A stretch of 64,000 nt of DNA from Sphingomonas yunnanensis (GTDB taxonomy: Bacteria > Pseudomonadota > Alphaproteobacteria > Sphingomonadales > Sphingomonadaceae), in NCBI RefSeq assembly GCF_019898765.1, contig NZ_JAIOKB010000007.1, positions 124,001 through 188,000 on the forward strand, written 5' to 3'. Shown here in pieces: positions 49,492 to 58,571 of the stretch. Below the pieces are notes generated by a model, which was given only the letters and a program-made list of their open reading frames with translations, had not been told where the DNA came from and made no database searches. Numbering within the stretch: position 1 is the stretch's first letter; each line of letters opens with the position of its first letter. The translations under genes and the position numbers were made by a program.

Positions 49492-50186
49492 GCGACGCGA
49501 TCGAACACCATCTCGTCCACCGGGTCGGCTGGCTGCGCGCCGCGGTGCTCGGCGCCAACGACGGGATCATCTCGGTGTCGAGCCTGATCGTCGGCGTCGC
49601 CGCGGCGCCGGGCGCGAGCGCGCCGGGGGTGCTGCTCGCCGGGGCGGCGGCGCTCGCCGGGGGCGCGCTGTCGATGGCGGCGGGTGAATATGTCTCGGTC
49701 AGCTCGCAGGCGGACACCGAGCGCGCCGACCTCGCGCGCGAGGCGGCCGAGCTGGAGCGCGCACCCGCGGCGGAGACCGCAGAGCTCGCCGCGATCTACG
49801 TCCGTCGCGGCGTCGAGGCGGGGCTGGCGCGGCAGGTGGCGGAGCAGATGATGGCGCATGACGCGCTCGGCGCGCATCGCCGCGACGAACTCGGCCTCGC
49901 CGACGAGAGCGGGTCGCGCCCCGGCCAGGCGGCGCTGTTCTCGGCCCTGGCCTTCACGGTCGGCGCGGTCGCCCCCGTGCTGACCGCGGCTCTGGTGGGG
50001 CGCGAGCGGGTGACCCAGGCGGTGCCACTCGTCGCCCTGCTGCTGCTCGCGCTGCTCGGCGCCGTCGGCGCGCGCGCGGGCGGCGCGCCGATCGGCCGCG
50101 GTGTGGCACGCGTCACGCTGCTCGGCGCGCTGGCGATGAGCGTCACCGCCGCGATCGGCCGCGCGATGCCGGTGGGCGGCGTCTGA
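49488..50186 (+). CDS. VIT/CCC1 family iron/manganese transporter
   Basis: This 232-residue membrane protein matches the VIT1/CCC1 family, which moves Fe2+ or Mn2+ out of the cytosol. Typical blocks are LGANDGIISVSSLIVGVAAA near 22 and GALSMAAGEYVSVSSQADTE near 59. A charged cytosolic stretch (about 75-140) follows, then three more helices. The ATG overlaps the czcA-type stop by four bases, placing VIT in the metal-efflux operon. That link suggests the operon handles several divalent metals. The metal is inferred. Confidence 0.9.
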   Translation: MSDAIEHHLVHRVGWLRAAVLGANDGIISVSSLIVGVAAAPGASAPGVLLAGAAALAGGALSMAAGEYVSVSSQADTERADLAREAAELERAPAAETAELAAIYVRRGVEAGLARQVAEQMMAHDALGAHRRDELGLADESGSRPGQAALFSALAFTVGAVAPVLTAALVGRERVTQAVPLVALLLLALLGAVGARAGGAPIGRGVARVTLLGALAMSVTAAIGRAMPVGGV

Positions 50187-50419
50187 GCGATCCATAGCCA
50201 GGCGTTCGCTCGCTCCTGCACTGCTGACCGATCGCCGGCGCCGTCGAGGGCGATGTTCTTGACGTCTATGAAGCGTCGAGGTGTTGGCACTATGCCGCCA
50301 GCACCGCGTGCCACGATGGAAGGTGGTACACCTGGCCGCACGAGAGTGGCACGCGCTGTTCCTCACCGTCTGACGCTTGCATGAAGTAAAAAGACGAGCC
50401 AACCGGTGCATAACTACCA

Positions 50420-50444
50420 GGAAACAATCTAGGTTAACGTGGTT
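50420..50444 (+). promoter_or_regulatory. Possible general-stress (EcfG-type) promoter
   Basis: GGAAAC at 50420-50425, then 16 bases, then GTT at 50442-50444 approximates the alphaproteobacterial EcfG promoter (GGAAC, 16-17 bases, cGTT). It lies about 25 bases before the small exported-protein gene and ahead of the osmotic-stress block. One inserted A in the -35 box weakens the call. Confidence 0.3.
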
Positions 50445-50469
50445 CTTCCCCCAACAGGGGAGATGTACC

Positions 50470-50814
50470 ATGAGAACATTCGTATCCACCGCGCTGTGCT
50501 TGGCCCTTCTGGGCACCACCTCGGCGTGCGTCGATCCGTCGGCGCGCATCGCGTCGTCGCTGGAAGGATACGGCTTCGCTCCCGACCAGTCGAACTGCGT
50601 CGGCGAACACCTCGAGAAGAATCTCTCGCTCGGTCAGCTCCAGCAGCTCGGTCGCGCCGCGCGCGCCGCGCGCGAGGGCGATACCACGCCCGGGCGCTTC
50701 ACCGTCAGCGACTTCACCCGGGTCGCCGGTCAGGTGAAGGATCCCAAGGTCCCGTTCGAGGTGGCCCGCGCCGCCGCGGGCTGCGGCATCGTCACCTCGC
50801 CGCCTGCGCTCTGA
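50470..50814 (+). CDS. Small exported protein of unknown function
   Basis: This 114-residue protein has an N-terminal signal sequence (MRTFVSTALCLALLGTTSAC). The cysteine at 20 could be lipidated, although the lipobox is weak (TSAC). The mature part is polar and helical, with cysteines near 43 and 104 that could form a disulfide. No family is recognised. Start ATG 50470 has a GGGGAGATG-like site upstream. The gene opens the stress block of channel, CsbD and aquaporin genes, so an envelope-stress role is possible but unproven. Confidence 0.75.
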   Translation: MRTFVSTALCLALLGTTSACVDPSARIASSLEGYGFAPDQSNCVGEHLEKNLSLGQLQQLGRAARAAREGDTTPGRFTVSDFTRVAGQVKDPKVPFEVARAAAGCGIVTSPPAL

Positions 50815-50851
50815 CGCGGCAATTCCGTTTCACCGAAGGGGGTTCTAACCC

Positions 50852-52210
50852 ATGAATGACGTCACCTACGCGGGCGGCCAGGTCGTGTCGAACGGCCGGG
50901 AGATCGGCTCGCGCCTGCTCTATTATGTCGAGGATTGGGGACCGCGCATCGTCGCGGCGCTCGTCATCCTGCTGATCGGCTGACTCGCCGCACGCGCGAT
51001 CAAATGGGCGGTGGCCAAACTGGTCAATCGCACGCCGCTGGCGCGCCACGCCAACGCCGCCGACCTCGGCGAGCGCCATCCCGACAGCATCGGCGTCCAG
51101 GTCGGCGACGCGGCCTATTGGGTCGTGCTGCTGATCGCGCTGTTCCTCGCCGTCCAGCCGCTCGGGCTGACCGGCGCCACCGGACCGCTCGGCGACATGC
51201 TGCGCGGCTTCGGCCAGGCCGTGCCGCACATCATCGGCGCGAGCCTGATCTTCTTCCTCGGCTATGTGCTCGCCAAGGTCGCACGCAAGGCAGTCGAGGC
51301 GGTGGTCACCGCCAGCCACGTCGAGCGCTTCTCGACCAGCCTGGGTGACAGCGCCCCGACCGACCCGTCGATGCTGCCGCGCACGCTCGGCGCGACCGTG
51401 TTCGCGCTGATCATCATCCCGGTCGCGATCGCCGCGCTGGACACGCTCAACATCGCCGCGATCTCGCAGCCCGCCACCGCGATGCTGCGGCTGATCCTGG
51501 ACGCGATCCCGCACGTCATCGCCGCCGCGCTGATCCTCGCGGTCGCTTACGCCATCGGCAAGTTCGCGTCCCGACTGCTGACCCAGTTCCTGGGCACCAC
51601 CGGCTTCGATCGCGCGATCGGTGCTACCGGCCTTTGGTCGCAGGCGACCGCGAGCGAGCTGGGTGCGGCGAGCGCCGATCTCCGGCCGTCCGCGCTCGTC
51701 GGCAAGGGCGCTTTCGTCGCAGTGCTGATCTTCGGTCTGATGGAGGCCTTCCGCCAGCTCGACTTCGCCTACGGCTCGCGCATCATGGCCGAAGTGCTGA
51801 CGCTGTTCGGTCAGGTGGTGTTCGGCTCGATCATCATCTTCGCCGCGGTGATCATCGCGCGCCTCGTCGCCCGCGTCGTCGAGGGTCAGGGCCAAAGCGG
51901 CGCGCGCGCCGCCGCGCCGCTGGTGCGGGTCGCGATCATCGTGCTCGGCACCGCGATCGGGCTGCGCTTCATGGGGCTGGCCGACGACATCATCAACATG
52001 GCGTTCGGGCTGCTGCTCGGCGCGGTCGCGGTCGCCGCGGCGCTCGCCTTCGGGCTGGGCGGTCGCGAGGCGGCGGGGCGCGTCGTGGCGCGGCTGCTGG
52101 AGCGAGGCCCGATGGATCACGACCTGACGAGGGGACCTGCCACGGAGCGCACCGCGGCACCGCGTCCTGCGCCGTTCAACCCGCACTTCAATGAAGGAGA
52201 CGACCGATGA
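50852..52210 (+). pseudogene. Mechanosensitive-channel-type (conserved TM helix) gene with an in-frame stop
   Basis: The frame starts at ATG 50852 after AAGGGGG, reads MNDVTYAGGQ..., and meets TGA at codon 44 (50981-50983). Beyond it the same frame continues with LAARAIKWAVAKLVNRTPLA for about 400 more codons, to a stop that overlaps the next start. The C-terminal part has repeated amphipathic helices of the conserved-TM-helix (MscS-associated) family, such as IPHVIAAALILAVAYAIGKF. Family sense and hydrophobicity suggest TGA replaced TGG (Trp), a single base change. A recent nonsense mutation, a sequencing error, or restart at a downstream GTG (51011) would each explain it. Confidence 0.82.
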
Positions 52211-52491
52211 ACACGGATACCCTCGCCGGCGCCGCGACCGACCTCGGCGGCAAGATCAAGGAAGGCCTGGGCAGCGCCATCGGCGACAGGAGCCTGCGCG
52301 CCGAGGGCAAGGCCGATCAGCTCGGCGGCCAGGCGCGGCAGAGCTTCGGCGAGGCCAAGCATGCGGTGGAGGATACGATCCGTCCAGCGATCGACTACGC
52401 GCGGCAATTCATCCACGAACGGCCGTTCACCGCCGCGGCGCTGGGCGGGGTGCTCGGGATCGCGCTGATCAACACGCTGCGCGGCAAGTGA
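52207..52491 (+). CDS. CsbD-like stress protein with a C-terminal membrane segment
   Basis: This 94-residue protein begins with a CsbD-type helical segment ([20 protein letters not shown] and [11 protein letters not shown]). It ends in a DUF883-like glycine-rich hydrophobic helix ([18 protein letters not shown]) after a short amphipathic stretch. CsbD proteins are abundant general-stress proteins of unknown mechanism. The hydrophobic tail would anchor this one in the inner membrane. The start overlaps the preceding channel frame by four bases (ATGA). Confidence 0.85.
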   Translation: MNTDTLAGAATDLGGKIKEGLGSAIGDRSLRAEGKADQLGGQARQSFGEAKHAVEDTIRPAIDYARQFIHERPFTAAALGGVLGIALINTLRGK

Positions 52492-52577
52492 CCGCGCGGG
52501 GCGAGGCGCCCCGCGCGCGCCTCGCCCCGCCCTCTTCTCGCTTCCCCGCTTTTCTTCTCTCGTCCGCGGAGACCGCC

Positions 52578-53441
52578 ATGACCGTCACGCTCGCTCGCCG
52601 GCCCCGCCCGATCGCAGCCGCGCGACGGCTCGCGGCCGAGGCATTCGGCACCTTCTGGCTCGGCGTCGGCGGCTGCGGCGCAGCGGTGCTCCCGGCCGGC
52701 AGCGCGGTGCCCGGCTCGATCGGGCTCGTCGGCGTCTCGCTGGCGTTCGGGCTCACCGTCTTCACCATGGCCTTCGCCGTAGGCTTCATCTCCGGCGGCC
52801 ATCTCAACCCCGCGGTGAGCGTCGGCCTGGCGGTGGCGGGACGCTTCGCGGCGCGCGACCTGCCGGGCTATGTCGCGGCGCAGCTGGTGGGTGCGACGCT
52901 CGGCGCCGCGGTGATCGCCGCGATCGCCTAGGGCGTACCCGGCTTCGACCTCGCCGCGGGCGGGCTCGCCGCGAACGGTTACGGCGCACACTCGCCCGGC
53001 GGCTATGATCTCGCCAGCGCCTTCCTCGTCGAGGCGCCGCTCACCGCGGGTTTCCTCGTCGTGATCCTCGGCGCGACCGACGCGCACTCGCCCGCGCCTT
53101 TCGCCCCAGTCGCGATCGGACTGGCGCTGACCCTGATCCACCTGATCTCGATCCCGGTGACCAACACGTCCGTCAATCCCGCGCGTAGCACCGGCCCGGC
53201 GCTGCTGGTCGGCGGCTGGGCGCGGCAGCAGCTGTGGCTGTTCCGGGCCGCGCCGCTGCTCGGCGCGGTGGTCGGCGGTCTGGTCGGCCGCTGGCTCTTC
53301 GCCCATGAGGCGCGCGACCAGTCGCCCGGCCCGATCGGCGACATGCCGATCGAGCGTCTAGTCGACGCCGATCGCGCCGCGACGCCGCGATGTATCGCTC
53401 AGAACGCGGGTCACCGCCGGCAGCTTAGCGTAACGGATTGA
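52578..53441 (+). pseudogene. aqpZ: Aquaporin Z gene interrupted by an in-frame amber codon
   Basis: The frame from ATG 52578 to TGA 53439-53441 encodes a full AqpZ except for TAG at 52929-52931 (codon 118). Both NPA loops are present (GGHLNPAVS and TSVNPARS). The pore residues His, Thr and Arg of the AqpZ filter are in [21 protein letters not shown]. coli AqpZ has Ser at the stop position (IASGKAGFD), so TCG to TAG, one base, would account for it. Upstream of the stop lie three helices, downstream the other three. Water transport should be lost unless the stop is an error or read through. Confidence 0.88.
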
Positions 53442-53493
53442 CGAAGCGCGTCATTTCGGCTCCTACCGACATAGGGGCTGGGGAGAGGACAGA

Positions 53494-54306
53494 ATGACGC
53501 AGGCGATCCAACGACGCTCGCTGCTGGCGGGCGCTGCCATCGGCGGCATGACGCTGGCCAGCGGCGCGGCGAGCGCGCAGCGGCCCGCCGCGTCGACCGC
53601 GCCGGAGTTATACGAGCTGCGCACCTATCACCTGGTGCGCGGGCCCATGCGCGAACGGCTCGACACCTATCTGCGCGACGCCTTCATCCCCGCCGCGCGC
53701 CGGGCCGGCTGCGGGCCGATCGGCGTCTTCACGGTCGCGATCGGTTATGGCACGCCGGGGCTCCAGGTGCTGGTGCCGCACCCGACGATCGCCGACTTCG
53801 CGGCGCTGCCCGACCGGCTTGCCGCCGACGCTCGCTACACCGCAGCGGCGGCGCCTTTCCTCGGCACCACGCCGGACGCGCCGCCTTTCGTCGCGCTCGA
53901 CGTCAAGCTCATGCGCGCCTTCCCGCACTTCCCGCGCGTGGAGCTGCCGGCAGCGACGGCGGGCAACAAGGCGCGGATCTTCGAGCTGCGTACCTATTAC
54001 AGCCACAACCAGCGCGCGGGCACGACCAAGATCGACATGTTCGACACCGGCGGCGAGATCGACATCTTCCGCCGCACCGGGCTTGCCCCGGTCTTCTTCG
54101 CGCAGGATCTGACCGGTGCCCACCTGCCGAGCCTGACTTACCTGCTCACCTTCCCCGATCTGGCGACGCGCGAGCGCAACTGGGCGACGTTCGGCTCCGA
54201 CCCGGCCTGGCGCAAGCTGATCACGACGCCCGGGCTGACCGACCCCGAGATCACCTCGGCCGCGGACAACCAGATCCTCAGCCCGACGGCTTACTCGCAG
54301 ATCTGA
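53494..54306 (+). CDS. Tat-exported NIPSNAP family protein
   Basis: This 270-residue protein begins with a twin-arginine-like signal (QRRSLLAGAAIGGMTLASGA). Two NIPSNAP/ferredoxin-like repeats follow. Each opens with a similar strand (YELRTYHLVRG near 40 and FELRTYYSHNQ near 165) and carries FxxALPDRL- or FPDLATRERNWATF-like ends. NIPSNAP domains are dimeric alpha-beta barrel folds of mostly unknown function. Two in tandem could form an internal dimer. Export by Tat suggests it folds, possibly with a cofactor, before crossing the membrane. It is not obviously linked to its neighbours. Confidence 0.85.
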   Translation: MTQAIQRRSLLAGAAIGGMTLASGAASAQRPAASTAPELYELRTYHLVRGPMRERLDTYLRDAFIPAARRAGCGPIGVFTVAIGYGTPGLQVLVPHPTIADFAALPDRLAADARYTAAAAPFLGTTPDAPPFVALDVKLMRAFPHFPRVELPAATAGNKARIFELRTYYSHNQRAGTTKIDMFDTGGEIDIFRRTGLAPVFFAQDLTGAHLPSLTYLLTFPDLATRERNWATFGSDPAWRKLITTPGLTDPEITSAADNQILSPTAYSQI

Positions 54307-54395
54307 GGCGACGGCACGAGGAGCGCTGACGTCGTTGATCGCTCGCTGGGTAGAATGCGTTGTGGGTAGCGACGGGCGGCGATGTCCGGTGAAGC

Positions 54396-54500
54396 CGCTC
54401 CCCTCCCCTTCAGGGGAGGGGTTGGGGGCGGGGCGCTTCCAAACACGCGACGCTGCTGGATGGGCCCACCCCACCCCCGCCTGACAGGGAGGGGCTTGCC
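54396..54500. repeat. Palindromic intergenic repeat, family A (copy 2)
   Basis: CTCCCCTCCCCTTCAGGGGA, then GGGGTTGGGGGCGGGGCGC, folds back onto GGGCCCACCCCACCCCCGCC and then TGACAGGGAGGGGCTT. The plan matches 2239-2346. It lies between the convergent ends of the NIPSNAP and LOV-kinase genes. Confidence 0.75.
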
Positions 54501-54522
54501 TGCGTGACGACGGCGGCTCGCC

Positions 54523-56007
54523 CTAGTCCGGCGACAGCGGCAGCACCGCGGTGAACATCACACCCTCGGGACGATAGTCGATGTCGGCGCTGCCGCCCGT
54601 CTCGCTCGCGAGCACGCGGCGGATCAGCTGGGTGCCGAAACCGCTGCGCTCGGGTGCGACCACCGGCGGGCCGGCGCGCTCGATCCAGCTCAGCCGCAGC
54701 AAAGCGGGCGAGGCGCGATCGATCCGCTCCCACTTCACCTCCACCACGCCGGCGGCGTTGGAGAGCGCGCCATATTTCGTCGCGTTGGTGGCAAGCTCGT
54801 GGAGCGCCAGCGCGAAGGCGACGACGAGGTGCGGCGGCAGGCTCATCGCCGGGCCGTTCAGCACGAAGCGCTGGCCGTCTTCGATGCCGAACGGCGCCAG
54901 CGTGCGCTCGAGCAGGTCCCGCACCGACGCGCTGGCGAACGCCTCGCTGACGAGCAACTCGTTGGCCGCGGCCATCGCCTGGATCCGCGCGGCGATGGAC
55001 TCGCCCGCGTCCTCGAGCGAGCTGGCGCGGCGGATCGTCTGCGCTACCACCGCCTGCAGCGAGGTGAGCGTGTTCTTGACGCGATGACTGAGTTCGCGCG
55101 CCAGAAGGGCGCGATGACCCTGGTCGCGCCGCCGTTCGGTGATGTCCTGCGTGGTGCCGACGAGCGCGATCGGCGTGCCGTCGGCGCGATGATTGGCCTG
55201 GCCGCGTACCTGCACCCAGCGCTCCTCACCCGACGGCAGCGTGAGGCGATATTCCGCGTCGAGCATCGTGCCCTCGGTGATCGCGCGCTCGATCGCGGCC
55301 GCCTGCATCGCGCGATCGTCGGGGTGGATCGTCGCCTGCAACTCCTCGAGGCTGAGCGAGTCGCCGGGAGCGCGGCCGCAGATCGCCTTGCAGCTGTCCG
55401 AGGCGATCAGGTGCCGCGTCTCCAGGTTGAGGCTCCAGGTGCCGAGCCGCCCCGCCTCCAGCGCCAGTCGCAGCCGCTGCTCGCTCGCCTGCAGCTCAGC
55501 GGTGCGGCGCGACACCTCCGCCTCCAGCTCGTCACGGTCGCGTTGGAGGCGGACGAGCTGCTCGCGCTCGTGGGTGACGTCGAACTGCGAGGCGAAGAAG
55601 AAGGTCAGAACGCCGTCGTCGCTGAACACGGGAGACACCAGCAGGCGGTTCCAGAAGGTCGTGCCGTCCTTGCGATAGTTGAGCAGCTCGAGCTCGACGG
55701 GCTTGCGCAGCTCGATCGCGGCGCGCAGACGCGCCACCTCACCGCGATCGGTCGCGGGACCCTGGAGGAAGCGGCAATTCCTGCCGATGATCTCGGCGCG
55801 GTCATAGCCGGTCAACCGTGCGAAAGACGCGTTGGCGAAGACGATCGGATTGTCCGGCTGGCGCGGATTGGTGATGAGCATCGGCATGCGCGTGGTGCGC
55901 ACCGCCGAGGAGAACGGGTCCGGCCCATTCCCCGCGCGCACCAGCTCACGAATGATGCGCGCCTCTTCCTTGAAGTCGGGCAAAGTCTCGATGTCCCCTA
56001 GCGGCAT
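54523..56007 (-). CDS. LOV-PAS blue-light-type HWE histidine kinase
   Basis: This 494-residue soluble kinase has an N-terminal LOV domain with the flavin-binding block GRNCRFLQG (Cys78, able to form the photo-adduct). A coiled-coil linker (about 150-180) joins it to a second PAS domain (about 180-295). The kinase core is HWE-type: ELSHRVKNTL with His308, HELATNATKYGALS as N-box, and the defining WIE at 441-443. Such proteins sense blue light and in sphingomonads can feed the general stress response. No response regulator is adjacent, so its partner lies elsewhere. The photochemistry is predicted from the intact Cys. Confidence 0.93.
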   Translation of the reverse strand: MPLGDIETLPDFKEEARIIRELVRAGNGPDPFSSAVRTTRMPMLITNPRQPDNPIVFANASFARLTGYDRAEIIGRNCRFLQGPATDRGEVARLRAAIELRKPVELELLNYRKDGTTFWNRLLVSPVFSDDGVLTFFFASQFDVTHEREQLVRLQRDRDELEAEVSRRTAELQASEQRLRLALEAGRLGTWSLNLETRHLIASDSCKAICGRAPGDSLSLEELQATIHPDDRAMQAAAIERAITEGTMLDAEYRLTLPSGEERWVQVRGQANHRADGTPIALVGTTQDITERRRDQGHRALLARELSHRVKNTLTSLQAVVAQTIRRASSLEDAGESIAARIQAMAAANELLVSEAFASASVRDLLERTLAPFGIEDGQRFVLNGPAMSLPPHLVVAFALALHELATNATKYGALSNAAGVVEVKWERIDRASPALLRLSWIERAGPPVVAPERSGFGTQLIRRVLASETGGSADIDYRPEGVMFTAVLPLSPD

Positions 56008-56229
56008 CGAGTCGACGCCGTGAAATCCTTAATATGGGTTAGAAACCCGCGGGGAAAGTGTTCGTTACGCGCGGCCGTCCCGCGGTAAGGTGTGCGCCGG
56101 CGGTCTGCGAAGATCGCTCCAGTTGTCGCCTGGAGCGGCCGCTACCGCCGGCGCTCAAGCTCCCGCTCGAAGGTCAGTGCCGCAGTGTCCCGTCCGCAGG
56201 TGAGCAGCGCGGACGCCGGTTCCGCCCCC

Positions 56230-57033
56230 TCAGCACGCGATCGTGAAGACCGAGCCGGAATCGACGCGAATGCCGGCACCGTTGATGAAGCTCGCGCGCT
56301 CGGACACGAGGAAGGCGACGGCCGCCGCGACCTCCTCGGGCTTCCCGCGCCGCTTCAGCACCATGCCGGGCCGCTCTTCCTCGAGGAAACTGGCGATCGC
56401 CTCGTCGAAGGAGGTGCCCCTCTCCTCCGCGCGTTTGCGCATCATCGCGTCGGTCATCGGCGTCGCGACGAAGGCCGGAGACACCGTGTTGACGAGGACG
56501 TTGTCGCCGCCATAGGCCTTGGACAGGCCCTTCGCGAGGCTGAGAATGCCCGCCTTGGACGCGCAGTAGGCGAGCTCGTCGACATAGGGCTGTACCGCGT
56601 CCTCGGACGCGAACAGCACGATCCGGCCCCAGCCCCGCCGCCGCATCGCCGGGATCGCCTCGCGGCACATGCGCACCGCACCCATCAGGTTGATGTCGAG
56701 CGTCTCCAGCCAGCCGGCGTCGTCGACCTCGAGGAAGTCGCCGGTCGCGCCGGTGACGCCCGCGGCGTTGACGTAGATGTCGGGCTCACCGAGCCTCTCA
56801 CGGACTTTGCGCCAGATCGCCGTGACCTCGTCCGGCTTGGTGACGTCGCCGGTCACCGCGACGATCTCGCCGAGCGGCGACAGCTCGCCGACCGCCTCGT
56901 CCAGCGTACCGTCCGGCTTGTCGGTGATGGCGACGCGCGCCCCCGCCTCGAGCAGCAGCCGCGCGGTCTCCTTGCCCATGCCCGAGTCCGCCCCGCTGAT
57001 CAGCGCGATGCGACCTTTGATCCCCAGATCCAT
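56230..57033 (-). CDS. Short-chain dehydrogenase/reductase
   Basis: This 267-residue SDR has the NAD(P)-binding motif SGADSGMGKETA near 14-25, NAAGVTG near 90, and the catalytic Ser-Tyr-Lys (ASEDAV region, YCASKAG). An acidic residue does not clearly follow the second strand (ITDKPDG), so cofactor preference is open. It lies 11 bases after the GMC oxidoreductase gene in the same direction and is likely the last gene of that operon. It could oxidise or reduce the product of the GMC enzyme. Substrate unknown. Confidence 0.9.
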   Translation of the reverse strand: MDLGIKGRIALISGADSGMGKETARLLLEAGARVAITDKPDGTLDEAVGELSPLGEIVAVTGDVTKPDEVTAIWRKVRERLGEPDIYVNAAGVTGATGDFLEVDDAGWLETLDINLMGAVRMCREAIPAMRRRGWGRIVLFASEDAVQPYVDELAYCASKAGILSLAKGLSKAYGGDNVLVNTVSPAFVATPMTDAMMRKRAEERGTSFDEAIASFLEEERPGMVLKRRGKPEEVAAAVAFLVSERASFINGAGIRVDSGSVFTIAC

Positions 57034-57044
57034 GTCTCTCTCCT

Positions 57045-58571
57045 TCAGCCCCGCGTCGCGAGGAAACGGTCGGCGGTGCGCAGTGACAGCGCCATGATCG
57101 TCAACGCCGGGTTGGCGGCGAGTGCGCTGGGGAACACCGAATTGTCGCAGATGAAGAGGTTATCGATATCGAAGCTGCGCCCGTCGGCGTCGACCACGGC
57201 GCGGTCGCCGTCGCTTCCCATCCGGCACGTGCCGATCGTATGGGCCGAGCGATCGACCGCGAAGATGTCGCGCGCGCCCGCCGCCTCCCAGATCGCCGTC
57301 ATCGTCCGCCGGGCGTGCCCGTCGATCGCGCGCTCGTTCGGCCCGTAGCTGAAGTCGATCCGCGCCTTGCGCAGCCCGAAGGCGTCGGTCTCGTCCGCCA
57401 GCGTCAGCCGATTGTCGTCGGACGGCAGGCATTCGCCGTTGATGCCGATCCCGCCCAGCCGGTTATAGTCGTCGAGCAGGTCGACCAGCGCCTGCCCCCA
57501 CAAGCCGGCGCCGCGCGCGAGATTGGTGGCGAGCGTCACCGGCATCACGCCCAGGCTCTGGATGAGATAGCCGCCCGCGTGGTCGACACCCGCGGCGCGC
57601 ATCAGATCCTCGGTGATCAGCGACGAGGGATAGCCGCGATTCATCCGCATGTCGGCGTCGAATCGGCCCCAGACCTGTGTCGCGACGTGCGCCATGAAGT
57701 TGCGCCCGACCTGCCCGCTCGAGTTGGCGAGATCGAGGTTGAGCAGCAGCCGCGGCGTCTCGACCCCGCCCGCGCAGAGGAACAGCGCGCGGCACGCTTG
57801 ACGTCGGCGCTCACCGTGACGGACATAGACGACGCCGGTCACCCGGCCGCTGCCATCACGCTCGATGTCGACGACGCGACACTCCGACCGCACCTCGGCG
57901 CCGTGCGCGACGGCGAGCGGCAGCCAGCTCGTATCGGTGGTCGCCTTGGCGCCAGTTCGGCAGCCCTGGTGGCAGGTACCGCAGTTGATGCAGGCCCGGC
58001 GCTCGCCCCAATGCGGCTGTACCCGATCGCGAGAGACCAGAGCGGCGGGGGCGTCGGTGGCAGCGATGCCGAGCGCCGCGCAGCCCCGCGCCATCGCGTC
58101 GGCTGGCGCGTTGCGAGCGACCGGTGGCAGCTCGTAGCGCCGCGCCTGGTCCCACGGATAAAGCTCTGGGCCGGACACGCCGATGACGCGCTCGACCGCA
58201 TCGACATAGGCGATCAGTTCGTCATGCGCGATCGGCCAGTCCTCGCCCTGCCCGCTCTCGCTGCGCAATCGCAGGTCGCGCGGGTCGGGGCGCGGGCAGA
58301 AAGCGCCCCAGTGCAGGGTCGAACCGCCGACTCCCATGCCCGAATTGTTGGCGCCGAAGGCGGTGGCGTCGGTGCCGCCGCTCAGCCGCTCCTCCATCCA
58401 ATAGATGTCGGCGGCGAGCTCATCGGGGACATGGTCGTCCGGACGGAAGGCGCGCCCCGCTTCCAGCACGACGACCGAGAGGCCCGCCTTCGCCAGTCGC
58501 GCGGCGAGCGGTGCACCGCCCGCGCCGCTGCCGACGATGACGACGTCGACCGTATCGGCCGCCCCGCTCAT
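57045..58571 (-). CDS. GMC-family FAD oxidoreductase with an iron-sulfur-type cysteine cluster
   Basis: This 508-residue flavoenzyme has the FAD dinucleotide motif GSGAGG at 14-19 and the GMC signature GVGGSTLHWGAF. The C-terminal His/Asn region is HTIGTCRMG and NPALTIMAL. Cys194, Cys197, Cys200 and Cys204 lie in CINCGTCHQGC. The 194-200-204 spacing matches the 3Fe-4S ligands of bacterial FAD-glucose dehydrogenase (212, 218, 222), as recalled. No signal peptide is present. The ATG overlaps the fused hydrolase gene by four bases. That product carries a small-subunit-like domain, so a two-subunit dehydrogenase is likely. The alcohol or sugar oxidised is unknown. Confidence 0.9.
   Translation of the reverse strand: MSGAADTVDVVIVGSGAGGAPLAARLAKAGLSVVVLEAGRAFRPDDHVPDELAADIYWMEERLSGGTDATAFGANNSGMGVGGSTLHWGAFCPRPDPRDLRLRSESGQGEDWPIAHDELIAYVDAVERVIGVSGPELYPWDQARRYELPPVARNAPADAMARGCAALGIAATDAPAALVSRDRVQPHWGERRACINCGTCHQGCRTGAKATTDTSWLPLAVAHGAEVRSECRVVDIERDGSGRVTGVVYVRHGERRRQACRALFLCAGGVETPRLLLNLDLANSSGQVGRNFMAHVATQVWGRFDADMRMNRGYPSSLITEDLMRAAGVDHAGGYLIQSLGVMPVTLATNLARGAGLWGQALVDLLDDYNRLGGIGINGECLPSDDNRLTLADETDAFGLRKARIDFSYGPNERAIDGHARRTMTAIWEAAGARDIFAVDRSAHTIGTCRMGSDGDRAVVDADGRSFDIDNLFICDNSVFPSALAANPALTIMALSLRTADRFLATRG

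Noticed and set aside
50981-50983. TGA read as tryptophan or selenocysteine
   Set aside because: All other genes here end normally at TGA, so the code is standard. No selenocysteine insertion element or Sec-family context is seen. A mutation or error is simpler.
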